DNA of 64,000 nucleotides, from assembly GCA_026018925.1 (NCBI GenBank), contig JAKSZU010000004.1, forward strand, positions 40,691,233 through 40,755,232, written 5' to 3'. The DNA is from Tupaia tana. Its lineage: Eukaryota > Chordata > Mammalia > Scandentia > Tupaiidae. Under the pieces are notes generated by a model, which saw nothing but the letters and a program-made list of their open reading frames with translations, made no database searches and was not told the origin of the DNA. Below, one piece after another: positions 9,827 through 21,022 of the stretch. Within the stretch, counting starts at the first letter, position 1, and each line of letters starts with the position of its first letter. The position numbers were made by a program, and so were the translations under genes.

Positions 9827-11087
9827 TTCATTGTTGGACCTTCAAACCATCTTGGAATATGAAATTTTTTAAGTGCAAAAATAAGCAAAACATGATTTGG
9901 ACATTTTAGAGACAATTAAAATCTGTCAGTATTTTCCTGTGACTCGAAAATAAATAAATAAATAAACAACAAGAATCAAACATCTTGTTTAGGCTGCTGG
10001 ACTTGAACTTGTAACAAATATATTATTAGCATATAAAATGATTTTTACCTTATTTTGAAAGCATCAAATAGGTAGAATTGTCCAAAGTATGTGTGGGATT
10101 TTTTTAAAACAGACATCCATGTGTCCATATTCTACTAAAAACAAAATAATCAGACTAATGTGCACTTACTAAGAAGCAAGTTTAAAAATTTGGAATTCTT
10201 TTTAAAGTGCTCAGATTCAGAGAGGAATATCTTGAAGCATGCTAACCATTCCTTATCAAGAACAAAACAAGGACTCTAGAAATCAAGTCTAGGAAAAAAA
10301 CAAAACAAAACAAACAAAAAAAAAAAAACAGAGGTTCTAGGAAAGGAAGATTAGTAACAAACAGTTCCCATTGAAGAAAGAATTCAGGTAAAAACAAATA
10401 GCACCACAATGAATTGCACTAAGGTGCTAAAGGAGGTACCTTATTCCCTGCAGAGTGAACGCTCCTTCTGAAATGTATTGCAACACATAAATGCAATTGT
10501 TTAATGGTTACCATTTGGTTCATTCATCTACAGAAAATTGCATTCCTTCTAGTTCATTATATTGAACAAACATTCAAATTACTGAACTATACATAATGTT
10601 ACATAGTTTACATTTTATGAAAACAAAGCTTGAAGGAATATTTATAAATGTCACCTTGAATATAAGATGACAAGTTTAAAAGGGCTTCATATCTCTTAAG
10701 ACATTTAATTTACGTTAATGGTCCAGGAGTGTTTTAGATATATAGATATAGATATATTTATATGCATATATATTTCAACAAGAAGTGTAAAAATTTTTAA
10801 AAACAAATCACAGCACTCATAGCTGCTTTACATATGAAGGTCTTAGGGTCATTAAGGTGTCAAACTATTACACTTATAATATGTATATTTTTAAAAAGAG
10901 TGAAAATGGCACATCAGAAAACTTGCTGAAATTCTTATTAGAGGCCCATTAATGTATTACTGATGTGTCAATTCAAAGTGTAATTCCCTTTTCTTTGCTG
11001 AAAAGCATCTGTCCCTTCTATTTAGATGCACTTCTGGGGTCTCTGTGTTCTCTTTCCTTGGTTAGATGGCATCATTTTTCACGTCAG

Positions 11088-11218
11088 TCAAAGATCAGGA
11101 AAACGGCTTGGGTCTTCCTTGTAGTCATCAGGTATGGTAAAGATGGAGCCATCAAATTCATCATATCGAAACTCCTGGAAAGTCACAGTGGCTGTGATCG
11201 TAGGAAACACAGGTATAT
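11088..11218 (-). CDS. ANKRD13C: ANKRD13C last coding exon and stop
   Basis: The acceptor CTCTCTATAG/AT is at 11219-11220; 131 coding bases end in TGA at 11088-11090. With the G left by the previous exon it reads DIPVFPTITATVTFQEF and ends DDYKEDPSRFPDL, the family C-terminus. The conserved 'VFPTITATVTF' strand closes the GPCR-chaperone domain. The 3' UTR continues to lower coordinates. Confidence 0.96.
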
Positions 11219-11659
11219 CTATAGAGAGAACAAGCAATGTTAACATTGTAAAATCAAATGTTAAAATATTCATACAACACAAAATCCTATTCGAGATGCC
11301 GATACTCATCAGTTTCCAGTAGCCTTTCTTCTTTATCCTGAGGCAGAGTGACGGCTACTTTTGTACTTTTTCCATTCTGATATCTTTTCCTCAGATATTA
11401 AGTGTGTGTGTATTATAGTAAGTATGTGTGTATTATTTGAAATCTGGTCTGATTTACTTTCATTCTTAACTCAAGTGAAATGCATTCATCACTTTTGTTT
11501 AAAAAACTTATAAGCTATCCATCACTTAAATATGTGAGATTAAAACCAGTCACATCAAAACTGGAGTAATACCATATCACCACAGCCTAATATTCTAAAT
11601 GAAATAAATTTCTGGCTGAGATTTTAAGTGAAGTCTGACATTAAAAGTGGGTAAACAGA

Positions 11660-11888
11660 ATGGGTCAATGGTACAGCATGAATGCATTGTTCAAGCAAAG
11701 CTGAATCCACAGGAAAATCATGGACCCAGTTCCCAGGCAACCTATGTGTGCCGGGTATTCACAGCCATGAGCCTGGCTGGCTGGGAAGGCTGTGGGGGAT
11801 CATGAAATGAGACGCTACTATCGGCACTTCTCCCTTTTTCTCTGTCTATACCTCTGTCTTTCATATTTATGAAAGAAATTTCTTTTAA
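11660..11888 (+). mobile_element. SINE 09, type F
   Basis: Diverged copy with CATGAGCCTGGCTGGCTGGG in the middle, a later CT tract and ATGAAAGAAATTTC tail, the plan of the type F copies at 49410 and 49697. Confidence 0.55.
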
Positions 11889-11891
11889 ATA

Positions 11892-12125
11892 GGGGCAGGC
11901 CAGCCCTGTGGCCTGGTGGTGAAGGTGGCCAGACACGGCTCATGGCCCACCTGCACATTTCAAGTCCTGAACATAGCGGCCTGGGAAACACTCTGGGCAC
12001 ATGTGCATATGTACTCAAAATCCTGAAATGAGGGAGATGGAGGTGAAGGGATTGGTGAGGGACTGTTCCCCATGGTGGGTACATTCTCCTCTCTTTCTGA
12101 CGAGCCCATGAACCATCTTTGAATC
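11892..12125 (+). mobile_element. SINE 10, type A
   Basis: GGGGCAGGCCAGCCCTGTGG head, CATTTCAAGTCCTG near the B box, and a TGAGGGAGATGGAGGTGAAG body. It follows SINE 09 directly. Confidence 0.65.
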
Positions 12126-12193
12126 AGTCAACCAATCAAATTAAAGAGATCACATACATTAATTATTCTCCTTAGTTTTCTTCCTAATATGAA

Positions 12194-12459
12194 TTTTTTT
12201 TTTGGGGGGGGGGAGGTTTTCGCTATAGGGCACGTGTGTGCTTGCCAGACAGACAGAGACAGAGAGACAGAAAGTGAGAAATCAACCCCCAGGGGGGATG
12301 GCCACGCCGCAATCCCTTCTCCTCCATTCTCCTCTCGGGATCTTGGGCACGCACGCACACGCGCCCGACGTGAGTTTTAAGCCACTGGGTCTGAGACATG
12401 AACCACGGTCGACTACGTGGGAGTCCAGCGACATAGCCATTACACTAACTGCTGGTCCC
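12194..12459 (-). mobile_element. SINE 11, type Y
   Basis: Young-looking copy with T and G runs, GCTATAGGGCACGTGTG and a head ending CTAACTGCTGGTCCC. CCTAATATGAATTTTT flanks it exactly on both sides (from 12183 and 12460). Confidence 0.93.
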
Positions 12460-12572
12460 CCTAATATGAATTTTTAAAAAGAGGATAAAACTCTGGGTTT
12501 TGATTCCTATAAATCAAATTACTTATAAGCCTTAGGGAATTCTCTGAAATTACCTTAAAACTCTGAAATTAA

Positions 12573-12847
12573 GGGGCCAACAAGTGATGCAGTGGTGCAG
12601 GCACTGGACTCCCACATGGCTGACCATGGTTCAAGTCCCAGATCTCATGGCCTGAAAATCACAACAGGCACATGTGTGTGAATACCCAAAATCGTGGGGG
12701 GAGAATGGAAGGGAAGAGATTGCAGTGTGGCCATCCTTCCTGGAAGGCCATTTCTCACTTTCCTTCTCTCTCTGTCTCTGGCAAAGCACACACGCCTTAT
12801 GGCAAAAACCTTAAAAAACAAAACAAGCAAAAAAAAAAAAAAAAAAA
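12573..12847 (+). mobile_element. SINE 12, type O
   Basis: GGGGCCAACAAGTGATGCAG head, GGTTCAAGTCC B box, full body and a 19-A run in the tail. CTGAAAT(T)AA is near both ends. Confidence 0.85.
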
Positions 12848-13084
12848 CAACCTGAAATAATGAAGTCTACTGATGCAAACTCAAGTGCCTCTCTAAAATA
12901 AAAACATAAACTTTGACTATTACAAATCTAATATTTTATTGCAGAAAATATTATGATGCTTTTTAAAAAACTTAATTAGACATAAGCACAAATATCAACA
13001 AATAAATTACAAATTTTCCATTTGTTTCTGGATAAAAAAAAAATCACTCATTTGTGTCTACTTTAGACAGATGCTGTTCTAATT

Positions 13085-13397
13085 CAGGGGTTGGCAAACT
13101 CAGGCTCACTGTCTGATCTATTTTTGTAAGGCCCCATGACCTAAGAAAAGATTTCACGTTTTTAAATGGTTGGAGAAACAAAGATTCATATTTTGTGAGG
13201 TGAGAATTACATGAAAATAAAGCTTCAGTTTCCCTAAACCATTTTACGACACTTATGACACAACATGACCATTTGTTTATTGACTGTCTCCGGCTGCTAT
13301 CATTTTCCATAAGGAGTTGAGTAGATGTGACAGAAACCACATGGCACACAACACCTAATATATTCACTATATTTCAGAAAAAGTTTGTTGATCCCTC
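13085..13397 (+). mobile_element. Non-autonomous hAT-like DNA transposon
   Basis: It begins CAGGGGTTGGCAAACTCAGG and ends AAAGTTTGTTGATCCCTC, imperfect terminal inverted repeats of an old Charlie-type family. TTCTAATT and TCCTAGGC stand where an 8-bp TSD is expected. No transposase part is visible. Confidence 0.7.
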
Positions 13398-13930
13398 TCC
13401 TAGGCATTGGCTACAGATCAGTAAACATGAAACGAAATTCATGCATCTGTGGAGACTGCACTCTGGTTGGGAAAGACAGGCAACAGAAAAGTAAAAAGTA
13501 ATGGTGAGAATTATCTAGAGAAATAAAAAGTACAGTAAAGGAATATAAAGTGTCAGTTTTGGAGTAAGAGTTGTTGAACAGGTTGGTCAAAGAACAATCT
13601 CTATGCAGTGACTGTTTACCAAAGGCCTGAAACAAGAACCAAGCAATTGCCTAGAGAAAAAATTTCAAATAAGAAAAAAGAGAAGTATAAACGTCCTAAA
13701 AGGAAAGCATCTAGTTTATTCTGGGAAAAGCCAAGAGCCCAGTGTGGCTGCAGCAAAGTGAATAAGGAGAGGTCAGATCAGCGGGGAAATAGCCAGATCA
13801 GGAGATCAGGAGGCCTTCAAGGCAAAGGAAAGACTGGCATTCATTCTGTAAGAGGAAAAGCCAATACGGAAGTGGTGATCAGAGTAGGACCTTAAGTCGT
13901 AGAAGACATAATGAAAAAACAATGTAAAAG
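13398..13930 (+). repeat. Ancient interspersed repeat, family not assigned
   Basis: It has the layout of a common old mammalian repeat: CAGTAAACATGAAACG, GACAGGCAACAG, TGCAGTGACTGTTTACC, CAGTGTGGCTGCAGCAAAG and GGAGGCCTTCAAGGC. It is diverged and I could not name the family. A 95-codon open frame in it is accidental. Confidence 0.4.
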
Positions 13931-14827
13931 GGACATGTTCTCCAGGAGTGGTCAGAGAGGCAGGATGAAAACCCCAAACAGAATTCTATTAGAGAGTTGG
14001 GAAATTTGAATGATTTGTCTCATTCGCTAATACAAAGACTCCAAAGAAAACAGTCAAACTTGAAGAGATTAAGATCAAACAGGAAATTTTCTACCAGACT
14101 TAACAATATGAATATCAATAATAAAGATAGTAACAATGAAAGAGATCAAGAGAACCAGCAATGGACTAAGAAAGTGAGTAAATTTTTTGTCTGAGATAAT
14201 TACAGACTCATATGCAATATATGAAATAGCACAGAAAGATAAGATCCCTGAACCCTTTATATCCCTGTTTCCTTTATCCAGTCTTCCCCAGTAGTAACAT
14301 CTTACACATAATATAATATCAAAATCAGGATATGGACAGTACAGTAAAAGATAAAGGATATTCCCATCGTTATATGTTGCCCCAGTATTGGATCCCCTAT
14401 GTCCCTTTTAAAGCCATATTCACTTCCCTCATGTACCTTTTCTTCCTTAAACCATGGCAACTACTACAGGTTTTATTCTATAGTTTTTTTCACTTCAAGC
14501 ACTTCATATAATAGGAACCACACAGAATGTAATCTCTCTCTCTCTCTCTTTTTTTTTTTTTTTTTTTTTTTGGTTATTCAGCAAAATTCTCAGACAATTC
14601 ATCTAGGTTGTTTCATGTATCAAAAACCGGTTCTTTTTTCTTGTTGCATAGTATTCCACAAATGGATGAATCACCATTTGTTTACTTGTTGAAAGCTGTA
14701 GGTTTTCACCATTACAAATAAAATTGCCACATAATGAACATTTGTAAACACAATCTTCACTTTTCTGGATGATAAATGTTTAGGACTGCAGCTGCTTGAC
14801 TGTATGGCAGCTGCATGGTTAGTATTT

Positions 14828-15081
14828 TTTTTTTCCTTAAGAGAGTTTTGCTATAGGGTGTTTGTGCTCACCAGAGAGACCGAGAGACAGACAGACAGTG
14901 AGAAATCACCCCCACCCAGGGATACAAACACACCACAATCCCTTCTCCTCCATTCTCTTGGGATTTTGTGCACGCATACACATGCACCTGGTTTGAGTTT
15001 TATGCTGCCAGGTCTGGGACTTGAACCACAGTCGACTACATGAGAGTCCAACAACGCAACCATTATGCCATCTGCTGGTTC
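14828..15081 (-). mobile_element. SINE 13, type O/Y inside L1
   Basis: Minus-strand full copy ending CCATCTGCTGGTTC. CTGCATGGTTAGTATTTT is repeated exactly at both ends (14811 and 15082), an 18-bp TSD. Confidence 0.92.
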
Positions 15082-15125
15082 CTGCATGGTTAGTATTTTA
15101 CAAAACTGATAAAACGCTTTCTAGA

Positions 15126-15308
15126 GGGACTTGCTCTATAAGCAGTGGTTAAGAAGCCAGATCCCACAGGCCAACACACTGAAAGACTTAGTCTTGGCAG
15201 CCTGAAAAACCCACTGAGCACATGTGCATTCATGACCAAAATCCCACAAGATGGAGAAACAGAGGAGAAGGAATTACAATATGACCACACTCCTTTGAGA
15301 GGTGTTCT

Positions 15309-15344
<36 letters not shown>

Positions 15345-15384
15345 GCCTCCCTGGAGAGCATATATACCCTGTACCAAAAAAGAG
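15126..15384 (+). mobile_element. SINE 14, type A inside L1
   Basis: GGGACTTGCTCTATAAGCAG head, GATCCCACAGGCC, then AACAGAGGAGAAGGAATTAC and an expanded CT tract, with end GCATATATACCCTGTACC. Confidence 0.7.
15313..15341 (+). repeat. (CT)n microsatellite in SINE 14
   Basis: About 14 CT units in the CT-rich part of the SINE. Confidence 0.85.
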
Positions 15385-15608
15385 TAAAGAATAGAAAGAA
15401 AAATATTTCCAGAGTGTCTTTGCCATTTTACATTACCATCAGTAACGTCTGAGTGAACCAGTTTCTCCATATCCTCACAAATATTCAGTATTGCTACAAC
15501 ATTTTATTTTCGTCATTCCTTCATTTATAATATAATCGTAAAGAGGGAGTAAGAATGAAGAGACCCAAGTAAAATTTTAGATAGCTTGGCTATGGAAAAC
15601 AAAGTTTA

Positions 15609-15799
15609 GGGCTGGCAGATGGCATGGTGGTTAAAGATGCTGGACTTCCACATGGCCGACCACAGTTTGAGTCCTGGACCTAGTGACTTGCTTTCTCACG
15701 TTCCCTCTGTCACTCTCTGATCAAAGTGAAAAACAATAATAATAACAACAACAATAAATAAAGTTAAATAAGATAATCCTTTAAAGGAAAAAAAAAAAG
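15609..15799 (+). mobile_element. SINE 15, type S
   Basis: GGGCTGGCAGATGGCATGG head, GTTTGAGTCCTGG B box, then GACTTGCTTTCTCAC directly into the CT tract and an AATAAATAAAG tail. Similar GAAAACAAAGTTTA-like flanks suggest a TSD. Confidence 0.85.
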
Positions 15800-16306
15800 A
15801 AAAGCAAAGATTAAAAAAAGTGCTAGGTAGTGCATTACAGAGTTTTTGGGTTTTTTTTTTTACAATTTTTTTAGTTTGTTAGTGGAATTTTAAGAGAGGA
15901 AAGATGCAAACAAGCCTAATGAGGAAAAAAGACAACAGAAGAGGGAGCTGTAAGGTAAAAGGGAAGTATGGGATGAATAAAAAGAGTTAGGAGAAGAATA
16001 GATCCATAGTAAAATGAAGACATTTTTCAAGCTAAAAAGAGGGGCATCCTTTCTACTAAGATAGAAGACTGGAGAAAAAGTTGGGACTTGTGCAGAAAAG
16101 TCCACGTGAGGGATTGGGAGCAGTAAGTGAGATCTCATTTCCGATAGTCTCTTTGTTTAAAAAAAAAAAAAAAGTAAAAATCATCTACATAGTGGTTGGG
16201 AGGATGGAGATATGATAAAAGAGGTTCAAATTTAGCCTTTGAGAAGAATGAAGAAGCAATAATCAGAGAAAAGACCATTCATAATCAGCATTTAAAGCTT
16301 AAGGTG

Positions 16307-16504
16307 TGGGCCTGTAGGTGTCATAGTGGTTAAGGCTCTGGACTCCTACATGGCCGACTGCGGTTTGAGTCCCAGACAAAGTGACTTGCTGTCTCACTTT
16401 TCTTCTCTCTCTCTGTGTCTCTCTCTGGTGAAAGCACACTATATTACAAATTTTAAAATACTAACACTAAATAAATAAAATTAAATATGTCTTTTAAAAA
16501 AAAA
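16307..16504 (+). mobile_element. SINE 16, type S
   Basis: Short form with GGTTTGAGTCCC and an AAATAAATAAAATTAAAT tail. AGCTTAAGGTG / AGCCTAAGGTG flank it. Confidence 0.87.
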
Positions 16505-17021
16505 AGCCTAAGGTGATTTTGAAAACATCTAACTATGTTAGCAACAACTTTTCAATCCTTAATATAGAAACAGAAATGGTTAAAGTTTCACATTGGTTTT
16601 TCAAAACAGATAAAGAAACAAAAGAGAAACAGCTAAATAAATGTCCCATAACTTTAGGTACACAGCAAAAGGCTATCATCCCCTTTTATTAACATCAGAA
16701 AAATGCCTGCAAAAAAACATGTAAACTTTTTTCCTTTCTATATAAACAAAATATTTCTCCTGCATAAAAATCTATATTGTACTGAGAGGTCTGGTTTGGA
16801 ACTTTAAAAATAGATGTAAGTTCAGAGATAGTTTGAAATTTTTATCTATTCAACTCTTGTTCTCTACTGTAGTCCATCATTATGCCTCTCAACAATACCT
16901 AGAAAGGATGCCAGTGCTTGAAGTGTTCTCTCGCCATAGAAAATGGCGGTGGACTTTAAGGCTTCCGCAGAAATGTTTATTCAATGATCCTTCATCCGCT
17001 GATTAGAACACACAGCTTTTG

Positions 17022-17199
17022 AGGGCTGGCAGGTGGCATGGTGGTTAAGGGCACTGGACTCCCACATGGTCGACCACGATTCGAGTACTAGACCTGACAG
17101 CTTGCTTTCTCACTCCCCCTCCCCTCACTCTGTCCCTCTCTGGTCAAATTAAATTTAAAAAAAAAATTCAATTATTCTTTAAAAAGAAAAAAAAAAAAA
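17022..17199 (+). mobile_element. SINE 17, type S with perfect TSD
   Basis: Short form: AGGGCTGGCAGGTGGCATGG head, GATTCGAGTAC near the B box, CT tract, CTCTGGTCAAATTAAAT tail. AGAACACACAGCTTTTG flanks it exactly (17005 and 17200), 17 bp. Confidence 0.94.
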
Positions 17200-17334
17200 A
17201 GAACACACAGCTTTTGTTTTCTAACCTTTTCTGCCTAAGATCATATCACTGGTATCTAAGACAGTTGGTTCCCAGTGCTTTTGTACTGCATAGGTACCTA
17301 AAATGACATTTGAAAAAACATTTGAAAATCAATT

Positions 17335-17580
17335 CTTCTTTGGAGAGGATTTTGCTATAGGGCATGTGCACTCGCCAGAAAGACAGAGACAGAAAGCAAG
17401 AAATCACCCCCCAGGGGGGATGGCTACACCGTAATCCCTTCTTCTCCATTCTCCCCTCGGGATCTTGGGCACGCACGCACACACGCCTGGCATGAGTTTA
17501 AGCCACCAGGTCCAGGACTCGAACCGCGGTCGATTACATAGGAGTCCAGCAACATATCCATTATGCCAACTGCTGGTCCC
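17335..17580 (-). mobile_element. SINE 18, type Y
   Basis: Full minus-strand copy with a GGACTCGAACCGCGG B-box complement and end GCCAACTGCTGGTCCC. TTGAAAATCAATT on both sides. Confidence 0.93.
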
Positions 17581-17713
17581 TTGAAAATCAATTTTAATTA
17601 AAAAAAAAAAAATGCTTATTTCTAAATTCAAAATATTGAGAAAGCAGTTTAATTTTTAGCAATGAATTATTTCTGGGAGGAAAGCATTTTGGCCCTAATT
17701 ATTGTGAAATTTA

Positions 17714-17946
17714 TTTTTTCTTTTCTTTTTTAGGGCATGTGTGCTTGCCAGAAACACAGAGACAGAGAGACAGAAAGCAAGAAGCCACCCAAGGGGGGAT
17801 TGCCATGGTGCAATCTCTTCTCCTCTTGGTATTTTGGGCATATTCACATGCCCACACTGAGTATTAAGCCACTGGGCCCAGGACTTGAACCATGGTCGAA
17901 AACGTGGGAGTCCAGTGACATAATCATTATGCCATCTGCTGATACC
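17714..17946 (-). mobile_element. SINE 19, type O/Y
   Basis: Minus copy from a T-rich tail (TTCTTTTCTTTTTTA) to CCATCTGCTGATACCC, with a small deletion in the GAGGAGAATGG body. Confidence 0.85.
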
Positions 17947-18039
17947 CTGAGATGTATTTTTTTAAATACTGAATAATGTAAGTTAAATTATATCTGAGGA
18001 ATTATATAAAAATTGTAATTACTATCTTATTTATTTTTC

Positions 18040-18155
18040 CCTCCCACTTAAATGTAAAGAAAACAGGGACTTCTGCTGTCTCCCATTGCTAAGAGTATCT
18101 GGCACACAGCAAGCACTGGTTAAATATTAGGTGGCTTAATGGATGAATGCTTACA
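18040..18155 (+). repeat. L2-like 3' end
   Basis: AAACAGGGACTTCTGCTG, then ATCTGGCACACAGCAAGCAC and TAAATATTAGGTGG...GGATGAATG follow the order of the L2 3' end (size, 'GCACATAGTAGG', 'TGAATGAATG'). Confidence 0.5.
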
Positions 18156-18253
18156 TTAATGCTGAATCTAAGCCTAAGCTCCTAAAATACCTATTAACAG
18201 TCTCTTTCTTGTTCTCAGTTTACTATGTGCAAAAATGAGAGTTTACTGTCTCC

Positions 18254-18533
18254 TTTTTTTTTAGAGAGATTTTTGCTATACGGCATATGCACTCACAAGA
18301 CATAGAAGAGACAGAAATACAGAAAGCAAGAAATGAAGTTTTTTGGAAAAAAAAAAGGGGGGGGGGGGGGCGGATGGCCATGCCCCAATCCCTTCTCATC
18401 CAGTCTCCTCTCAGGATTTTGGGCATGCACACACACGCACCCAGAGTGAGTGTTAAGCCACTGGGCCCAGGGTTTGAACTGCGATAGATGACATAGGAGT
18501 CCAGCAACATAACCATCATGCCATTTGCTGGTC
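18254..18533 (-). mobile_element. SINE 20, type Y with A/G insertion
   Basis: Minus copy with an expanded A10-G14 block at 18348-18371 in place of the C-rich body part. The head ends CCATTTGCTGGTC. Confidence 0.85.
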
Positions 18534-18950
18534 ATGAGTTTTCTGTTTCTAATGATTATTGCTTCAGATGAAATAAGTTTCAACATTGAAGGCTAAAGAA
18601 AAAAGTATGTGTATTACTTTCTCCATGAACAGTAACTACTGACTCCAGAAACATCCACTATGCAGAAACTCAAAATACACTGAAACTTGGGGCTAAACTC
18701 CAATCTCCCTATGGCACATTAAAAACAGTCCTACACTGCACCATTAGTTCATTCACACCTTGTATGAAATACTTTCAACTAAATGAAGCAGAATTAAAAT
18801 TCTCATATCTGACAACATGAATATGAATGCGAATTTATAAAAATATAAGTAATTAGGAAATCTATTTTTCTTTAAAAGACTTTTCTAATTGAGTGTTTAT
18901 AAACAGCTCTATATTTCTAACTGACATTAAAATCACACTTTTGCTCTTAC

Positions 18951-19051
18951 CTAATTTCACAGGAAAGCCTGGAGGAAGCTTCATCTGAACAAATTCTCTA
19001 AGCTTGTTAAAGTGCTTGAAGGGAGCTATTACTTCTAAAACATTCAACAAT
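18951..19051 (-). CDS. ANKRD13C: ANKRD13C coding exon (second from last)
   Basis: The acceptor CTATTTTTCAG/A and the donor AATTAG/GTAAGAGC bound 101 bases. The first A closes a Ser codon; then LLNVLEVIAPFKHFNKLREF and VQMKLPPGFPVKL follow, and the last G starts Asp of the next exon. This is the most recognisable part of the GPCR-chaperone domain. The longer open frame to 18862 runs into the intron. Confidence 0.96.
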
Positions 19052-19106
19052 CTGAAAAATAGAAGGAAAAAAATGTTGTCATTGTATAACTGAATTCTCT
19101 GTGTCC

Positions 19107-19312
19107 CTTTTGTTCACTGCCAGAGGGCACATGCACTCACCAGAGAGAGAGAAAACAACCTCCAAAGGGGTGCATTCATCCTCTAACCCTTTTTTCTCCA
19201 TTTCCCCATCCTGTCAGGATTTGGGACGTACTCAAATGTGCTCAACTGCATTCAGCCATATACGATCCGTCTCCCTATGTACAAGGCTTAACCTCTTGTC
19301 CTATGGCTGGGG
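19107..19312 (-). mobile_element. SINE 21, type A
   Basis: On the minus strand: CCAGCCATAGGACAAGAGG head, TTAAGCCTTGTACATAGGG, ATCCTGACAGG, and a body shorter than type Y. Confidence 0.6.
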
Positions 19313-19330
19313 GTGGGCTGGCGGGAGGTG

Positions 19331-19366
19331 TTTTTTGTTTTTTTTTTGTTTTGTTTTGTTTTTTTT
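19331..19366 (+). repeat. T/G-rich low-complexity tract
   Basis: T runs spaced by single G residues (GTTTTGTTTTGTTTT), probably a decayed poly(A) tail of a minus-strand insertion. Confidence 0.6.
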
Positions 19367-19431
19367 CGGTACCTGTTTCAAATTTAAGACAGCAGTACTG
19401 ATTTCCAGATTTTGAGGAAGATAAATTACTG

Positions 19432-19696
19432 TTTTTTTTTTTTTTTTAAGAGAAAATTTTGCTCTAGGGCACATGTGCTCACTGGAGAGATAAACAGAAA
19501 ATAAAAAATCATCCCCCAAGGGGATGGCCACCCCACAATCCCATCTCCTCCATTCTCTTCCTAGGATCTTGGGCTGTACCCATAAGCCTAGCGTGAGTTT
19601 CAAGCCACCGGGTCAGGGACTCAAACCATGGTGAAGAGTGGGAGTGGCATGGGAGTGGGAGTCCAGTGACGTAACATTATACCATCTGCTGGTCCC
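19432..19696 (-). mobile_element. SINE 22, type O with head duplication
   Basis: Minus copy with an extra GTGGGAGTGGCATGGGA segment in the head (19637-19661), a local tandem duplication of GTGGGAGT. Ends CCATCTGCTGGTCCC. Confidence 0.85.
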
Positions 19697-19828
19697 AGAA
19701 AATTAATTTTTTATTATTTTTTTTACGGTGTCAAGATGTGTAACTTTTGATTGCAGAGTCATAATTTCCACAGTTGTTTGATTTTAGGTCCATATTTAAA
19801 TGGGAACAATGCTTACATCTATCTTCTT

Positions 19829-20062
19829 CTTTTTTTAAATTTTGCCAGAAGGCACATTCACTAGCCAGAGAGAAAGAGGAAGATGAAGAAAGCACCCCCA
19901 ATATGGTATGGTCATGCCGTAACCCCCTTCTCCATTCTCCCTCCAGTCTGGATTTTAGCCACATTATATACATGTACCTGGCATGTTTTTCAAGCCAAGG
20001 GTCAAACCATGATTGACTGTGTGGGATCTGGCACCTTTAACTACTAGGCCTCAGGGCTGACC
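19829..20062 (-). mobile_element. SINE 23, type A
   Basis: Minus old copy ending in CTACTAGGCCTCAGGGCTGA. CATCTATCTTCTT flanks it exactly (19816 and 20063), so even an old type keeps its TSD. Confidence 0.85.
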
Positions 20063-20397
20063 CATCTATCTTCTTTAAATCTACATATTCCTGAGCTATT
20101 TAATTAGACTTGATGTTTAGTGACTAAATTTCACTGTCAATTTGTCACATGTGTAAAGGGCTCTTATGTACTTATTATTCCTTGATATCTCATATATTTG
20201 ATAAATGAGTGTTTTTTCTTTATACTTACAGGGAAATCTGTATCACATAAAATTTCAGATTATACTATCTTTCTCTCTGAACTAAAATTTAAAAATGTCT
20301 CCTAGCATTCTATCATACTAATAATACAACTTCTCCTTTAATCTTCCAGTTGGATAAATTTCATTTTCAAGTGGTATTAATATTCTTTCAAAATTCT

Positions 20398-20662
20398 GGG
20401 GACCAAGTTAGCGTAATGGCTATGTCGCTGGACTCCCACGTAATCACGTGTCCCGGACCCGGTGGCTTAAAACTCACGCCGGGCGCGTGTGCGTGCGTGC
20501 GTGCCCAAGATCTCGAGAGGAGAATGGAGGAGAAGGGATTGCGGTGTGGCCACGGGGGGTGATTTCTTGCTTTCTGTCTGTCTCTCTCCCTTTCTGGCGA
20601 GCGCATGCGCCCTATAGCAAAAACCTCTCCAAAAAAAAAATAAACAAAATAAAATAAAATAA
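20398..20662 (+). mobile_element. SINE 24, type Y lacking the B box
   Basis: GC-rich young copy (GCCGGGCGCGTGTGCGTG). The head jumps from CCACGTAATCAC to GTGTCCCGGACCC, so most of GACCGCGGTTCGAG is missing. Tail AAATAAAATAAAATAA. Confidence 0.9.
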
Positions 20663-20824
20663 GGGTCTGTGGCCACTTTATTTCTTGAACTTGTTCATGT
20701 TTGAGGCATGCCAATAAATGACATTTTAGCTAGATATACTAGGGAGATCACATTTTCTTTGAGTCGACACATGAAAAAGCAGGAGGTCAGGCTGGTTTCA
20801 GATGCCTGGATCAGATTCTTTCAT

Positions 20825-21022
20825 TTTTTCCTCAAGTTTTAACATTTTATTTCTTTCATGAGAGAGAAACCCTGGACAGGGTCCTCATACCACAATTCTC
20901 CCCCTATCAGCTAAATCTTGTGTGCATGACGTGCCTCATGTTCATGGCCTGGGATCAAACCGGGAACTCTCATATGCTCAACTATAATGCAGCCGCATCC
21001 TACCACCTCCACCACTGTAGCT
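20825..21022 (-). mobile_element. SINE 25, type F
   Basis: On the minus strand: CTAGCTACAGTGGTGGAGG head, GGTTTGATCCCAGGC B-box-like site, and a GAAAGAAATAAAATG end. It has a tRNA-like promoter but a different body from type Y. Confidence 0.55.

Larger units (their letters stand above)
8759..11087 (-). other. ANKRD13C: ANKRD13C 3' UTR (at least the proximal part)
   Basis: Sequence directly downstream of the ANKRD13C stop on the minus strand. No SINE or L1 was recognised for 2.3 kb, against more than one SINE per kb in the introns, which fits a conserved UTR. AATAAA on the minus strand occurs at 9821-9826, 9588-9593 and 8968-8973. The true 3' end cannot be fixed from sequence alone; it could also run to the signal at 5952. 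Confidence 0.6.
14200..15560 (-). mobile_element. Old L1M 3' fragment, antisense, split by two SINEs
   Basis: The plus strand reads the complement of an L1 3' region: TGTTGCATAGTATTCCAC, then ATTACAAATAAAATTGCC and TGAACATTTGT, and after SINEs 13-14 CATTTTACATTACCATCAG and CCAGTTTCTCCATATCCTC. The continuity across the SINEs shows the L1 was there first. Confidence 0.65.
11219..18950 (-). other. ANKRD13C: ANKRD13C intron, 7.7 kb
   Basis: Holds SINEs 09-20, a hAT-like element, a minus-strand L1M piece and an L2-like tail. The parts 11219-11659, 12848-13084, 15800-16306, 16505-17021 and 18534-18950 show only unique-looking AT-rich DNA. Confidence 0.8.

Noticed and set aside
11134-11322. Plus-strand 62-codon frame over the last ANKRD13C exon
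   Set aside because: It is the antisense shadow of the coding exon.
13608-13895. 95-codon basic open frame
   Set aside because: It lies in an ancient interspersed repeat, with no splice or domain support.
18862-18950. Extension of the ANKRD13C exon beyond PVKL
   Set aside because: GTAAGAGC directly follows and the next exon joins in frame as Asp-Ile-Pro; the extra residues are intron read-through.
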